The notes under the pieces were generated by a model that was given only the letters and a program-made list of their open reading frames with translations, was not told where the DNA came from and made no database searches. Positions 53,810 to 62,728 of a stretch of DNA of 64,000 nucleotides are shown here, piece after piece. The stretch comes from DASTDH01 sp041167675. GTDB taxonomy: Bacteria > Verrucomicrobiota > Verrucomicrobiia > Chthoniobacterales > JAFAMB01. Location: positions 24,798-88,797 of the forward strand of contig JBEEIB010000301.1 in NCBI GenBank assembly GCA_041167675.1, in the 5' to 3' direction. Positions within the stretch are counted from its first letter, which is position 1. The number at the start of each line of letters is the position of its first letter. The translations under genes and the position numbers were made by a program.

Positions 53810-54469
53810 TTGAAGGAGACGCTCCCAGTTCAGTTCTTTCCTGCGCTATCTGAGGCCGGGGCCGTTGAGCACGGATTTATTCTGCGGATTCCCGGCTTGG
53901 ATGTCCAGACCGACCGGGAATCCGCGTTACAACGGCTGGAGCATTACCATCGTGACCAGTTAGCGTCGATCGGAACTCGATCGCTTAGGTTAGCCGAACA
54001 GATTCACGGTAATGGCGTAGCTACGATCGATGCCGGATCGGCGGCAAAGACCAAGGAGGTCGATGGCTTGGTTACAATGGATCCGAACGTTGTCCTCGGG
54101 ATTTATGTCGCGGATTGCTGCGCCGTCTTTCTGGTGGATCCCATTCGTCGAGCGATCGGGCTCGTGCACTCGGGCAAAAAAGGGACGGAGCGAAATATCG
54201 TGGGAGCAGCAATTCGAAAATTGCGGAACGAGTTTCATTCTGAGTCCAAGGATTTGATTGCCGTGCTGAGTCCCTGCATTCGACCGCCATATTACGAAGT
54301 CGATTTTGCCCAGTCGATCGTGGCCCAAATCCGGGCCGAAAATGTCAGCAAAATTTATGATGACGGAGAAAATACCGGGTCTGACCTCGAGCGATTCTAC
54401 TCTTACCGGATGGAAAAGGGACGAACCGGACGAATGCTGGCCTATCTGGCCTTGCGAGATAGTTCTTAG
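53810..54469 (+). CDS. PgeF/YfiH-type multicopper-like domain protein (purine nucleoside phosphorylase family)
   Basis: The 219-residue protein keeps the three metal ligands of this family: His in EQIHGNGV, Cys in ADCCAVFLVDP and His in GLVHSGKKGTERN. The last replaces the more usual HAGWRG. SPCIRPPYYEVD resembles the GP-IG-YEV segment. Related enzymes act on purine nucleosides or remove mis-inserted residues from peptidoglycan precursors. The start is a TTG at 53810, nine bases after tolC; no ATG is near. Confidence 0.82.
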   Translation: MKETLPVQFFPALSEAGAVEHGFILRIPGLDVQTDRESALQRLEHYHRDQLASIGTRSLRLAEQIHGNGVATIDAGSAAKTKEVDGLVTMDPNVVLGIYVADCCAVFLVDPIRRAIGLVHSGKKGTERNIVGAAIRKLRNEFHSESKDLIAVLSPCIRPPYYEVDFAQSIVAQIRAENVSKIYDDGENTGSDLERFYSYRMEKGRTGRMLAYLALRDSS

Positions 54470-54500
54470 CCGCTGGGCTACCTGTCCGGGTTCGTCGACA

Positions 54501-55122
54501 TTACTGAGGCGGCCCGCGCCCTCTTCTCTTAGTCCGGACGCTGTGTAGTCGCTCCGTAAAACCGCCCTTTTCAACAAAAGCGGCAGCCAACGAAGCGATC
54601 TGTCGGTCCAGAAGACTGCATGCTACCGCAATCAGAACAAGTGCCGCATTTGCGGCGAGTTCTCGATAGCTGGACCGTTTGGACTTGGCGGACGGCGTGG
54701 ACCTGTTGGACGGTCCACAATGTTCATGTTGTCCATTGTGTCCATGCCAGTTCCCGAACCCAATCCGCTACGGCGTCAGCCGTGGCACAACGTTTGGCAA
54801 TCAGTTCATCTTCGCCGCGGATCTTCGCGGCTCCACTGCTCCAGCCTGCGTTGGCGCAAGTAGTCTTCATAGTCGAGTCGGAGTTCTTCCAGGCTGGCGC
54901 GCGCCACATTCGTCAGCTTTAGCTCTGTTTTTTTCGAAGTAGCGCTGGCCTTGCTTCCTTCAGCGATATTTTGTGCGCCACTGCGCGCAGCTTGCACCAT
55001 CTGATCGTGGGTACGGTCGCGCCTGTCACGTACCGATCGCAGAAACGCACCGTCCCATCGAAGCAGAGCTGAGCTACCTGAAAGCTTTTGAGTTTTCGAT
55101 AACCGCCGTGGACTGGAATCAA
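54501..55122 (-). pseudogene. Four-helix-bundle protein with three frameshifts
   Basis: The family pieces are all present on the minus strand but in different frames. From 55122: YRKLKSFQVAQLCFDGTVRF and CDRYV. After a shift near 55027: DRRDRTHDQMVQAARSG, AQNIAEGSKAS and LTNVARASLEELRLDYEDYL. After a shift near 54815: EDELIAKRCATADAVADW. After a third near 54730: SSYRELAANAALVLIAVAC and LLDRQIASLAAAF, ending at the TAA at 54501-54503. The last part is the four-helix-bundle suffix domain, whose function is unknown. The region between 55123 and 55367 shows nothing else. Confidence 0.8.
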
Positions 55123-55367
55123 ATCCTCGGCGGACTTCGATAGGTTCCGGATCTTTCATCGCGTTAGAATATTGGTATCGGATTAGGGGGGCGATCCCTC
55201 AGCAGATATAATAATACATATATAAAGAGTTGTATTTAGGTCACGATGAAATTCGATAACCTTTGTCGCTTGCCATTGGCTAGGCATTCACTAATCACCT
55301 CCCAGCAATCGGTTCTGCTTCCTGAGCCACGAAGATCGGGCGGCCTCGCATTATCTGCTATCTCCCC

Positions 55368-57320
55368 TCACCACTCGGATCCGCCATCGATGGCAATTTG
55401 CGCGCCGGTCGTCTTTGAAAATGCGGAACCGCAGACCGTCACCACCAGCTCTGCCACATCTTGACTGCAGATTTCGGTCCGCAGAAAATTAGCTCGGCGG
55501 TACTCGTCGACGGTCATACTCCGGCATCTCGCCCGTTGCGCAAGGACCTCCGGCGTCCAGATCCCGGTATCAAAAACATTATCGGGGTGCACGATCTGCA
55601 CTCGGATTCGAGACACCCCCCATTCTGCAGCGGCAGATCGTACTAGCTGGGTGAGGGCGGCTTTCGCCGCGGCATAGGCGGCAGTTCCCTTCCCTGAGGG
55701 TGCGAGATTTTGCGGCGAAACTACGATTATCCGACCGCCGCGCGGTGATTCATTGAGGTACGGATAGCAACTGCGCAGCAAGTTGAAGTTCGCGTCCAGA
55801 TTAACTCGCATTGCGTGCTGCCAAGCGCCCAGTTCCAGATCAACAATCCGTCTGGCTGAAGGCAGGAAACCTGTATTCAGAACTAAAATATCGATTCCAC
55901 CGAAACGCTGCACAGTCCGGTCCAATGCATGGGCTACCTCCTTTTCGTTCGTGACGTCGGAAGGAAGACCAAGAAATGCGGAAACATCGGTCAAAGCCGA
56001 AATAGCGGGATTCAAATCCAAGCCCGCGACTGCTGCCCCCCTCGCCAGGAATGCCTTAACCGTTGCGCGACCAATTCCTGATGCCGCGCCAGTGATCAGA
56101 GCGATTTCCCCGGCGAATGCCAACTTTCTCTCCGAATCGGTCTTTGCGGTTCTCGCGAATCCGAATCGCAACAGATCGAACTCTGAGACGGGTTGCCAAC
56201 TGCCCAACTGCTCTGCCTGAAGGATGATTTTGGCTGTGTGCTGGAAGGCTGTGGCTACGAGATCGGCTTCTTCGGGTTTGTCTCCGACGGCCAGAAGTCC
56301 GAGCGCCGGATCGATGATGATTCGCGGGGTCAGGTCGGGAAGCTCGCCTATATTGCTGGCTCGCTGGAGGAAGTAGTCCCGATACCGCTCAACGAAAGCT
56401 TGAACATCGCGTCCGGCCAAAGGCGATCGTTTCAGGAAACGAAGATGCTCTGGTGATGCTGGACCGCGGTTGAGCAACACGACCGCGTCCGGGCGAGCCA
56501 TGAGCTCTGGAAGGAACTCATTCTGGTGAGTTGAGAGGATCATTGGTCTCCCGGCCAGCTCGGAAAGTCGGCGCCTAAGCTGTGCCAATTCAGTCCGTGC
56601 GACTAAACCACCGGCGTTTGTTGTTCTAGTGACGCGTGCTGGGCTGAGTGATTTCTGAATTCTCTCTTCCGCCGCACTCACTAAATGTAGCATTTGCCGA
56701 TACGACTCCTCGGGAGTCTCGCCAAAAGTACATAGACCTCGCTTGGCCAGAACTAAACCGTCTGGTTTCTTTGTACGCCGAGCTTCTAGTGCTTCTGCAA
56801 CCGCTTTTGCGAGATCGAAGTTGGATTGAAAATAGGGAATAAGAAGAATGTTCCGCCCGAAGACCGACTGGATCAGCTCGGCGGCGCGTGGCGTATTGGT
56901 CAGGCTCAAAATCGCATCGGCGCTGACCTGATCTACGTATTTGGCTGGAATCACCGCATGAAGCAATGCGTCCAGTGTCGGCTCTGCGGAATCTGGTTGG
57001 TTCGATGCTAACCGGATCTGTAGTTCCAGCCCGCGGGCCGAGAGTCCTGGCAGACTGAGCAATCGAAGCAGGTGATCCCGACGCAATGGGATAAACTGCG
57101 CGAATTCGATGTGCGCGAGATTAGTGCCGGTCGCGTGAACATATATCAACTCGGCAGGTTCTCCGAAGAGATCCTTCTCCGTGGTTTTGACCGAGACGGT
57201 TCCTCCGAATGTGCAACCGAGATCAGGTTCCTTAGCCAACAAGCGTGCGGAATAGATTCGCTGTTCGAGTTCGTTTGAATTCCACCGTTCGCTTTCAGCA
57301 GAGTTCCAAAGACTTTTCAT
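55368..57320 (-). CDS. Bifunctional-type class II aldolase/short-chain dehydrogenase, aldolase domain degenerate
   Basis: Residues 1-390 match the class II aldolase half of RhaD/YuxG-type fusions and 400-650 the SDR half. The SDR is intact: TGAASGIG at 410-417, N508, S535, Y549 and K553. The aldolase half lacks its zinc ligands: the expected VDHTHADA reads VDQVSADA (Q131, S133), and the third His is R194 in AKRGLCTFGE. The GGGNTSVK phosphate loop reads FGGTVSVK. So the aldolase is likely inactive or has a new role, while the dehydrogenase should work on a sugar-like substrate. It is divergent from the methyltransferase gene. Confidence 0.85.
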   Translation of the reverse strand: MKSLWNSAESERWNSNELEQRIYSARLLAKEPDLGCTFGGTVSVKTTEKDLFGEPAELIYVHATGTNLAHIEFAQFIPLRRDHLLRLLSLPGLSARGLELQIRLASNQPDSAEPTLDALLHAVIPAKYVDQVSADAILSLTNTPRAAELIQSVFGRNILLIPYFQSNFDLAKAVAEALEARRTKKPDGLVLAKRGLCTFGETPEESYRQMLHLVSAAEERIQKSLSPARVTRTTNAGGLVARTELAQLRRRLSELAGRPMILSTHQNEFLPELMARPDAVVLLNRGPASPEHLRFLKRSPLAGRDVQAFVERYRDYFLQRASNIGELPDLTPRIIIDPALGLLAVGDKPEEADLVATAFQHTAKIILQAEQLGSWQPVSEFDLLRFGFARTAKTDSERKLAFAGEIALITGAASGIGRATVKAFLARGAAVAGLDLNPAISALTDVSAFLGLPSDVTNEKEVAHALDRTVQRFGGIDILVLNTGFLPSARRIVDLELGAWQHAMRVNLDANFNLLRSCYPYLNESPRGGRIIVVSPQNLAPSGKGTAAYAAAKAALTQLVRSAAAEWGVSRIRVQIVHPDNVFDTGIWTPEVLAQRARCRSMTVDEYRRANFLRTEICSQDVAELVVTVCGSAFSKTTGAQIAIDGGSEW

Positions 57321-57496
57321 GCCACGTTGTTCCCTTCCCCAAAAATCCGCCCCCCCAATCGAAAGACCGTACTAAATTATTAGATTTGGTTTTCGTTGAA
57401 AGAGAGCAGTTTTGTCTTTGATTGCGTTTTTTGTGCCAAGTGGTGACGAACTTTCTTCAGCCTCACCGGAAATTTGATCCTTCATTGACTGAGATC

Positions 57497-58165
57497 ATGG
57501 ATCGGCCACAACCGATATCGGATGATCTCCGGCTTGATCTCGACAATATCGAAAAATTGAATCGTCGATTTGGGAGTTATGACCTGATTCGTCACTTTCT
57601 GAATCGATGGATTCTTCCCGCTGAATCGGTTTCCCTGCTGGATCTATGTACCGGCTCGGGCGACATCCCAAGGTTCATAGCCGATTGGTCGCGAGCACAG
57701 AATTCGATCGTCAGAATTCATGCGGTCGATTTCCAGCCTTCGACGCTTTCTATCGCCGAAGCTAGATCAGTGCATTATCCTGAGATTAGCTACGAAGCAG
57801 CGGATGTGCTTCGCTTTAGGCCGGCCCAACCATTCGACATCATTATTTGTTCGCTTGCCTTGCATCATTTCGCATTCCCTGACGCGGTCAATCTATTGCG
57901 GAGAATCCGGGGTTTCGCGCGCCGCGGCGTGGTAGTAGCGGACTTGGCACGTTCGGATTTCGGGATTGTAGGGATTTACCTCCTGACCAGCTTGTTAGTT
58001 AAGCATCCAATGAACAGATTTGACGCTCGGCTTTCGATGCGTCGTGCCTTTTCCTTTCGGGAACTGGCAGCCGCGGCAGTCGCGGCGGGGTGGTCGGGAT
58101 TTGGCCATCGCCGCTTTCCGGTAAGCCGACAGGCGATCTGGCTGGAGAGTAAAGCGCCGGCTTAG
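57497..58165 (+). CDS. Class I SAM-dependent methyltransferase
   Basis: The 222-residue protein (ATG at 57497) carries the SAM motif LLDLCTGSGDIPRFIAD and the acidic loop AVDFQPSTLSIAEAR. IIICSLALHHFAFPDAVNLL is motif IV of UbiE-like or natural-product methyltransferases. C-terminal helices are typical of small-molecule O- or C-methyltransferases. The frame is open to 57422 but the extra residues have no motif. The substrate is unknown; neighbours suggest a secondary or lipid metabolite. Confidence 0.75.
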   Translation: MDRPQPISDDLRLDLDNIEKLNRRFGSYDLIRHFLNRWILPAESVSLLDLCTGSGDIPRFIADWSRAQNSIVRIHAVDFQPSTLSIAEARSVHYPEISYEAADVLRFRPAQPFDIIICSLALHHFAFPDAVNLLRRIRGFARRGVVVADLARSDFGIVGIYLLTSLLVKHPMNRFDARLSMRRAFSFRELAAAAVAAGWSGFGHRRFPVSRQAIWLESKAPA

Positions 58166-58311
58166 GAGGCGGTTGAACCACGGGCGCAAGTTACAGGAAC
58201 CAACAGCCTCCTGGCCAGTCCGTTTCAGGTAATCATCTTTCAGAGCTCCTTCATCCAGTCGCTCCATTGACGAAAGGGGACGAATCGCTTAGTCAACATA
58301 GACGCGTTCCG

Positions 58312-58803
58312 ATGAACATCCGAACTGTATTGCCGCTGATTCTCTTCTCGATTTCGGCTCGGATCTATGCGGACACGGCAATCGATCTGAACCGATTTCA
58401 AGTAAGGGTAGAAAAGGGAGCGCAGGCTCGAGCAGAGATCGTAGATGACACCGAGGCAGGTCAAAAGGCGTTACTCGTGACAGTATCGAAGCCTGGTCCA
58501 GAGTTCTGGAGTGTAGAGTTGCGCGCGCCCGGTTTCCAATTCCAGGCGGATAAACATTATGAGCTCAAGTTTCGAGCGAAAAGCGCACCGGGCGAGTACG
58601 TCTATTTCGTGGCAGAGAAGAATTCGGGTAATCAGGAATCGATTGCTCTAGGGACAACACTGAAAATCCCCGAGCAGTGGACAGACTGCACGGTCGTTCT
58701 TGACGTAAACCAGAACGGTGACCCAGGGCGGCTCACCATTAGCGATCTTGCAGTCGAGCCATCCAGTTTTCGATTCTGCGATTTTGAGCTGATAGAGAAG
58801 TAG
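58312..58803 (+). CDS. Secreted carbohydrate-binding-module-like protein
   Basis: The product (163 residues) has a signal peptide (NIRTVLPLILFSISARIYA|DTA) and a single beta-sandwich domain. KALLVTVSKPGPEFWSVELR, YELKFRAKSAPGEYVYF and the end LAVEPSSFRFCDFELIEK match the CBM4/9-like pattern seen at the C-termini of verrucomicrobial glycosidases. No catalytic domain is attached. The stop is followed by a REP-like repeat. Confidence 0.65.
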   Translation: MNIRTVLPLILFSISARIYADTAIDLNRFQVRVEKGAQARAEIVDDTEAGQKALLVTVSKPGPEFWSVELRAPGFQFQADKHYELKFRAKSAPGEYVYFVAEKNSGNQESIALGTTLKIPEQWTDCTVVLDVNQNGDPGRLTISDLAVEPSSFRFCDFELIEK

Positions 58804-58810
58804 CTCTAGA

Positions 58811-58933
58811 ATTCAGAAGCCAGAAGCCGGAATCTAGAACGTCCGTTGCCCAATGCCGCGACCGACCATTTGTGGTTCCCAGATTACGAATTCTTGCTCC
58901 TGGCCTCCGGGCTCTGGCTTCTGGCTTCTGAAT
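58811..58933. repeat. REP-like inverted repeat overlapping the AMP-ligase 3' end
   Basis: ATTCAGAAGCCAGAAGCC (58811-58828) and GGCTTCTGGCTTCTGAAT (58916-58933) are exact inverted copies. The right arm is inside the ligase reading frame. The element resembles the one at 49999-50145. Confidence 0.7.
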
Positions 58934-60314
58934 TTTGCCTCTCGGCCAAATACTCTCGCGCTAAGTCGCTGCGCTTCAGCTTGCCGCGGGCATTGACCGG
59001 GAGAGAAGAGACCAGTTTGAAATCGCGTGGCACCTGCCAGTCGGCCAACCCAATTCGGCAGTGCGTCTCGATCTGTTGTCGGGTAGTCGATTCATGAGCG
59101 AGAACAAGCGCGACCAGATCCTCATTGCGATTCAGTGAGGGAACACCGAAGGCGATGGCATCAATGATCCCAGGCAATTTACGCAAATGTTCTTCTATGA
59201 CCGAGGGATGGACTTTCTTACCAGCGACGTTGATTGAGTCCGACGCGCGACCGTAAAGTTGTGCACCGTGCTCCAGCCATCGGACCAGGTCTCCCGGGAC
59301 GAAGCGCATACCATCAAGGACCTCGGGTTCCGGATTAGGGAAATAACCATCGCCGACATTCGGGCCATGAACTTCGATCCGATCATTTTCGCGAGGCCGG
59401 ATTTCCACACCATTCATCGGGGTACCCACAAATCCGGAAGGAGCATCCAGTTTTCCTTTTCGATCAAAAGCGATCCCACCGCATTCAGAAGAACCGTAAA
59501 AACTGTGAATTCGCAGCCCATAGCGAGCATGAAATTGCCTGATTGTTTCTGCAGGAAGCGGAGCTCCGGCTGAAATACAAAGCCGAACCGAGCCGAGCTG
59601 ATCACTGCCGTCCAAGGCACTCAGCGCGTGAAAGATTGCCGGGGTGGCTGGCAGGATGGTCGCTGCAGAGTTTTGTAGGTTTTTACCTATTGCCCGTGGC
59701 AATCGATCGCTGGAACAGACCAGAGTGGTGCCTTGATTTAAGAGAGGGGTAATCAGGTTATTAAATCCATAGGAATGAGCAAATGGAATGACTCCAAAAT
59801 TAATATCATCGGGCTGTAGCCCCATCGTTCGACAGATATTGCGACAATCTGCCACCAGCTGGCTCTGTCGAAATCGAACTACTCTGGGAAGCGCGGTTGT
59901 TCCAGAGGTCAACTTAAGAAATTCGGGGAGCGGCTCGTTCCACGCGATCGGCGCGGAATCAAGGCGATTGATCGCATTTGGTCGAACAATGCCTTGTGCT
60001 TGGGTTACCCGCAGGATCTTTTCGAGCGCCGAATTTGCAACCTCGGGTTCCAGTGGGGCCATAATCAGTTTGAGATCAAGACAAGCCAGGAACAGTGCAG
60101 GCCATACTGGCTCATTGCCGAACTGGACCAAAAGCACCGAGCCGGACGGAAATGACGCAAGTCTCTCCCGCCAGCTGTAGCGCTCTGATTCGATATCTGC
60201 GAATGTGCGAATCGTTTTTCCGTCTTCGGAGAAGATAGCGACATCAGAACTGCGCCTCTCGAGGACGGCCTGCCAAAAGGTTGAAAAACTTGGATCCACT
60301 TGCGTCAACTGCAC
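58884..60314 (-). CDS. AMP-dependent synthetase/ligase (acyl- or aryl-CoA/ACP type)
   Basis: The 476-residue adenylating enzyme has the family motifs in order: P-loop LTSGTTALPRVVR (a variant of TSGTTGxPKG), IPFAHSYGFNN, FYGSSECGGIAFD, PGDLVRWLEHGAQLYGRASD and the catalytic lysine in NARGKLKRSD. The substrate could be an aryl or fatty acid. The last ~20 residues (for example NSEARSQSPEARSKNS) are encoded by the REP-like repeat and are unlikely to belong to the ancestral protein. It is divergent from rpmE. Confidence 0.82.
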   Translation of the reverse strand: MQLTQVDPSFSTFWQAVLERRSSDVAIFSEDGKTIRTFADIESERYSWRERLASFPSGSVLLVQFGNEPVWPALFLACLDLKLIMAPLEPEVANSALEKILRVTQAQGIVRPNAINRLDSAPIAWNEPLPEFLKLTSGTTALPRVVRFRQSQLVADCRNICRTMGLQPDDINFGVIPFAHSYGFNNLITPLLNQGTTLVCSSDRLPRAIGKNLQNSAATILPATPAIFHALSALDGSDQLGSVRLCISAGAPLPAETIRQFHARYGLRIHSFYGSSECGGIAFDRKGKLDAPSGFVGTPMNGVEIRPRENDRIEVHGPNVGDGYFPNPEPEVLDGMRFVPGDLVRWLEHGAQLYGRASDSINVAGKKVHPSVIEEHLRKLPGIIDAIAFGVPSLNRNEDLVALVLAHESTTRQQIETHCRIGLADWQVPRDFKLVSSLPVNARGKLKRSDLAREYLAERQNSEARSQSPEARSKNS

Positions 60315-60341
60315 ACTGTGTTAAGCTAAGCGTCTTTCGAC

Positions 60342-60566
60342 ATGAAGGCAGACATTCATCCCAATTATCAAGAGACCACGATCGTTTGCGCTTGTGGCGC
60401 GGTGTATCACACGCGATCGACTCGCAGGGATATCAAAATCGGTATCTGTGCCGCTTGCCATCCCTTTTTTACCGGAGAGCAGAAGTTTGTCGACACGGCT
60501 GGACGAGTCGAAAAATTTGCGCGCCGGTACGGTAAGACCTTGCTCTCCAAAGGCAAGAATAAGTAA
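60342..60566 (+). CDS. rpmE: 50S ribosomal protein L31
   Basis: The 74-residue ribosomal protein keeps the four zinc-binding cysteines of the C+ type: C16 and C18 in VCACG, and C36 and C39 in ICAACHPFF. KADIHPNYQETTIVC is the standard N-terminus. It stands first in the rpmE-prfA-prmC-murA series, a common arrangement. Confidence 0.95.
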   Translation: MKADIHPNYQETTIVCACGAVYHTRSTRRDIKIGICAACHPFFTGEQKFVDTAGRVEKFARRYGKTLLSKGKNK

Positions 60567-60609
60567 CGGCTGCGTATTTACCTTTGGTCCGTCGTGATCG
60601 GAGGATTTT

Positions 60610-61698
60610 ATGGACTTCGCTCCACTGGTTGAGCAAAAACGGCGACGGTTTCAGGAATTGGAAACCGAAATCGCAACGCCCTCACTGTTTGAAAATCCCA
60701 AGAGGGCGCGCGAAGTGATGCGTGAGCATTCGCAGATAAAGCGCTTGCTCGACGACTGGGCGGCCCTGAAAAAGTCCGAGAAAGAGCTGGAAGAGAACCG
60801 TGAGCTTTCTGCATCGAGTGATTCGGATTTGGCTGAATTAGCGGCTTCCGAGATTCCAGTCTTGGAAAAGCGAGCCGAAGAGTTAGCGAGAACGGTGCAA
60901 TTCGCTCTTCTGCCGCCCGAACCGCACGAAGATCGAGACGCGATCATGGAGATTCGCGCCGGAGCGGGAGGTAACGAGGCCGCGTTGTTCGCAGCCGGTC
61001 TATACCGAATGTACTGCCGTTTCGCCGAGGCTCGAGGCTACAAAGTTGAGGAGCTCGAGAGCAGCCCGTCTGAGCTGGGTGGCCTCAAAGAAGTGATCTT
61101 TCGAGTTGGCGGTGAAAACGTTTTCCGCGCACTGCGCTATGAGAGCGGAGTACACCGAGTGCAGCGCGTCCCTGTGACCGAGGCGCAAGGAAGGGTTCAC
61201 ACTTCAACTGCGACTGTCGCTGTACTACCGGAAGCCGAGGAAGTAGATATCGAAATTCGGCCGGAAGACCTCCGAATCGAAGTTTGCCGAGCAGGCGGTC
61301 CTGGCGGCCAAGGGGTTAATACAACCGATTCGGCGGTTCAGGTATTACACATTCCCACCCACACGATCGTGCGTTGTCAGGATGGCCGGAGTCAGCAAAA
61401 GAACAAAGAAAAAGCACTGGCAATCTTACGTTCACGCCTGCTGGAAAAGAAGGAACAAGAGGAAGCGGAAAAGTATTCCGCCCATCGGAAAAGCCTTATT
61501 GGTTCCGGTGGCCGCGAGGAGAAGATTCGAACCTATAATTTTCCACAGAATCGTGTAACCGATCACCGGATCGGCCTAACGCTTTACAACCTCGATCTAT
61601 TCATTGAGGGCCAAATGGACGAAATGCTGGTGGCGTTGCAAAATAGCGACATGGAGCAGCGGTTGAAAGAGGCAGGTCTGGAGCCGATTCCCGCCTGA
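60610..61698 (+). CDS. prfA: Peptide chain release factor 1
   Basis: RF1 (362 residues) reads UAA and UAG. The anticodon-like tripeptide is PVT at 188-190 (HRVQRVPVTEAQGR), and the catalytic GGQ is at 232-234 (GGPGGQGVNTT). Both are at the same residue numbers as in E. coli. GGAGG just before the ATG at 60610 is a good ribosome-binding site. The methyltransferase that modifies this Gln is encoded downstream. Confidence 0.96.
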   Translation: MDFAPLVEQKRRRFQELETEIATPSLFENPKRAREVMREHSQIKRLLDDWAALKKSEKELEENRELSASSDSDLAELAASEIPVLEKRAEELARTVQFALLPPEPHEDRDAIMEIRAGAGGNEAALFAAGLYRMYCRFAEARGYKVEELESSPSELGGLKEVIFRVGGENVFRALRYESGVHRVQRVPVTEAQGRVHTSTATVAVLPEAEEVDIEIRPEDLRIEVCRAGGPGGQGVNTTDSAVQVLHIPTHTIVRCQDGRSQQKNKEKALAILRSRLLEKKEQEEAEKYSAHRKSLIGSGGREEKIRTYNFPQNRVTDHRIGLTLYNLDLFIEGQMDEMLVALQNSDMEQRLKEAGLEPIPA

Positions 61699-61797
61699 AA
61701 CAATGTAGCCTCGCACATCCACCTTCGTTCTACCATGACCCTCAACTTCGGCAGACAATCCAGCCTTATAAACGGGATTGGGAAGAGTTGGATGGGA

Positions 61798-61867
61798 ATT
61801 GATGATTAGCGCGGCACGAGGATTTTCCGATGTGCGCTTTACCGATCACCACTCACCTTTCATCAAT
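61798..61867. repeat. Imperfect inverted repeat in the prfA-prmC gap
   Basis: ATTGATGA (61798-61805) and TCATCAAT (61860-61867) are exact inverted copies, with a further partial match between AGCGCGG and GTGCGCT. The 184-base gap otherwise holds nothing I can name. It could be another dispersed intergenic element. Confidence 0.4.
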
Positions 61868-61882
61868 CACCTTTGAGTTACG

Positions 61883-62728
61883 GTGACCGTTCTCCAAGTA
61901 CTGCAAAACACAGCCGATTTTTTTGCTCGAAAAGGCATTGAGTCACCCAGGCTCAACATTGAGCATCTCCTTGCCGATGCGCTTGGTAAGCGGCGGATCG
62001 ATCTCTATTTGGAATTCGATCGAACTCTCTCCGAGAAAGAGTTGGTGCCATTACGTGAGAAAGTGCGGCGGCGTGTCGATGGAGAACCACTCCAGTACCT
62101 GCTGGGTTCCTGGGATTTTTTCGGTCGCGCTTTTCGGACCGATCAACGCGCGTTGATTCCGCGGCCCGAGACCGAAATTCTAGTCGAAATTGCGCTAAAA
62201 GTGATCCGAGCTCAGCCCAGTTCGCGAAACCGTCTGCTAGACATTGGCACCGGTTCAGGTGTCTTAGCGATCACTTTAGCGCTTGAATGCTCGAGCCTGT
62301 CGATCGTTGGTTCGGATGTTTCTCCACTGGCGCTTAACCTCGCTCGGGAAAATGCAGAAGAGCAGGGACTGGAGCGTCGAATCGAATGGATTGAATCGGA
62401 TTTGCTTAAATCCGTTACCGGACCTTTCGATTTTTTAGTGGCTAATTTGCCCTACATTCCGACAGCGGAATTGCCGAAACTGGCCTCCGAGGTTCAGCGG
62501 GATCCGCAAATAGCACTGGATGGTGGCCCTGACGGATTATCTGTCATCCGTCGACTCGTGCAGGATGCGCCGAATGTTTTGACTGGCGGCGCATTTGTAA
62601 TTTTGGAGGTTGGTTTTGACCAAGCTGACCGGGTCGCCGATCTGATGACAGCCCAAAAATTTCGCGACATTTCGGTAGAAAACGATTACCAAGGAGTGCG
62701 GCGCTTCGTGACCGCTTGGTATGGATAA
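61883..62728 (+). CDS. prmC: Release factor glutamine methyltransferase
   Basis: PrmC (281 residues) methylates the GGQ glutamine of release factors. It has the N-terminal helical domain with EPLQYLLGSWDFFGRAF, the SAM motif LDIGTGSGVLAITLAL (around 119-134) and the active-site motif NLPY at 188-191, in which Leu replaces the usual first Pro of NPPY. The start is a GTG at 61883. The end overlaps murA by eight bases. Confidence 0.92.
   Translation: MTVLQVLQNTADFFARKGIESPRLNIEHLLADALGKRRIDLYLEFDRTLSEKELVPLREKVRRRVDGEPLQYLLGSWDFFGRAFRTDQRALIPRPETEILVEIALKVIRAQPSSRNRLLDIGTGSGVLAITLALECSSLSIVGSDVSPLALNLARENAEEQGLERRIEWIESDLLKSVTGPFDFLVANLPYIPTAELPKLASEVQRDPQIALDGGPDGLSVIRRLVQDAPNVLTGGAFVILEVGFDQADRVADLMTAQKFRDISVENDYQGVRRFVTAWYG

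Noticed and set aside
19750..55235. Shared word TAAAGAGTTGTA upstream of radC and of the four-helix-bundle pseudogene
   Set aside because: A 12-base match is expected by chance many times in a window of this size, and spacing to the genes differs.
60300..60327. Possible promoter TTGCGT-N16-TAAGCT before rpmE
   Set aside because: Matches to the consensus are weak at both boxes, so it is not annotated.
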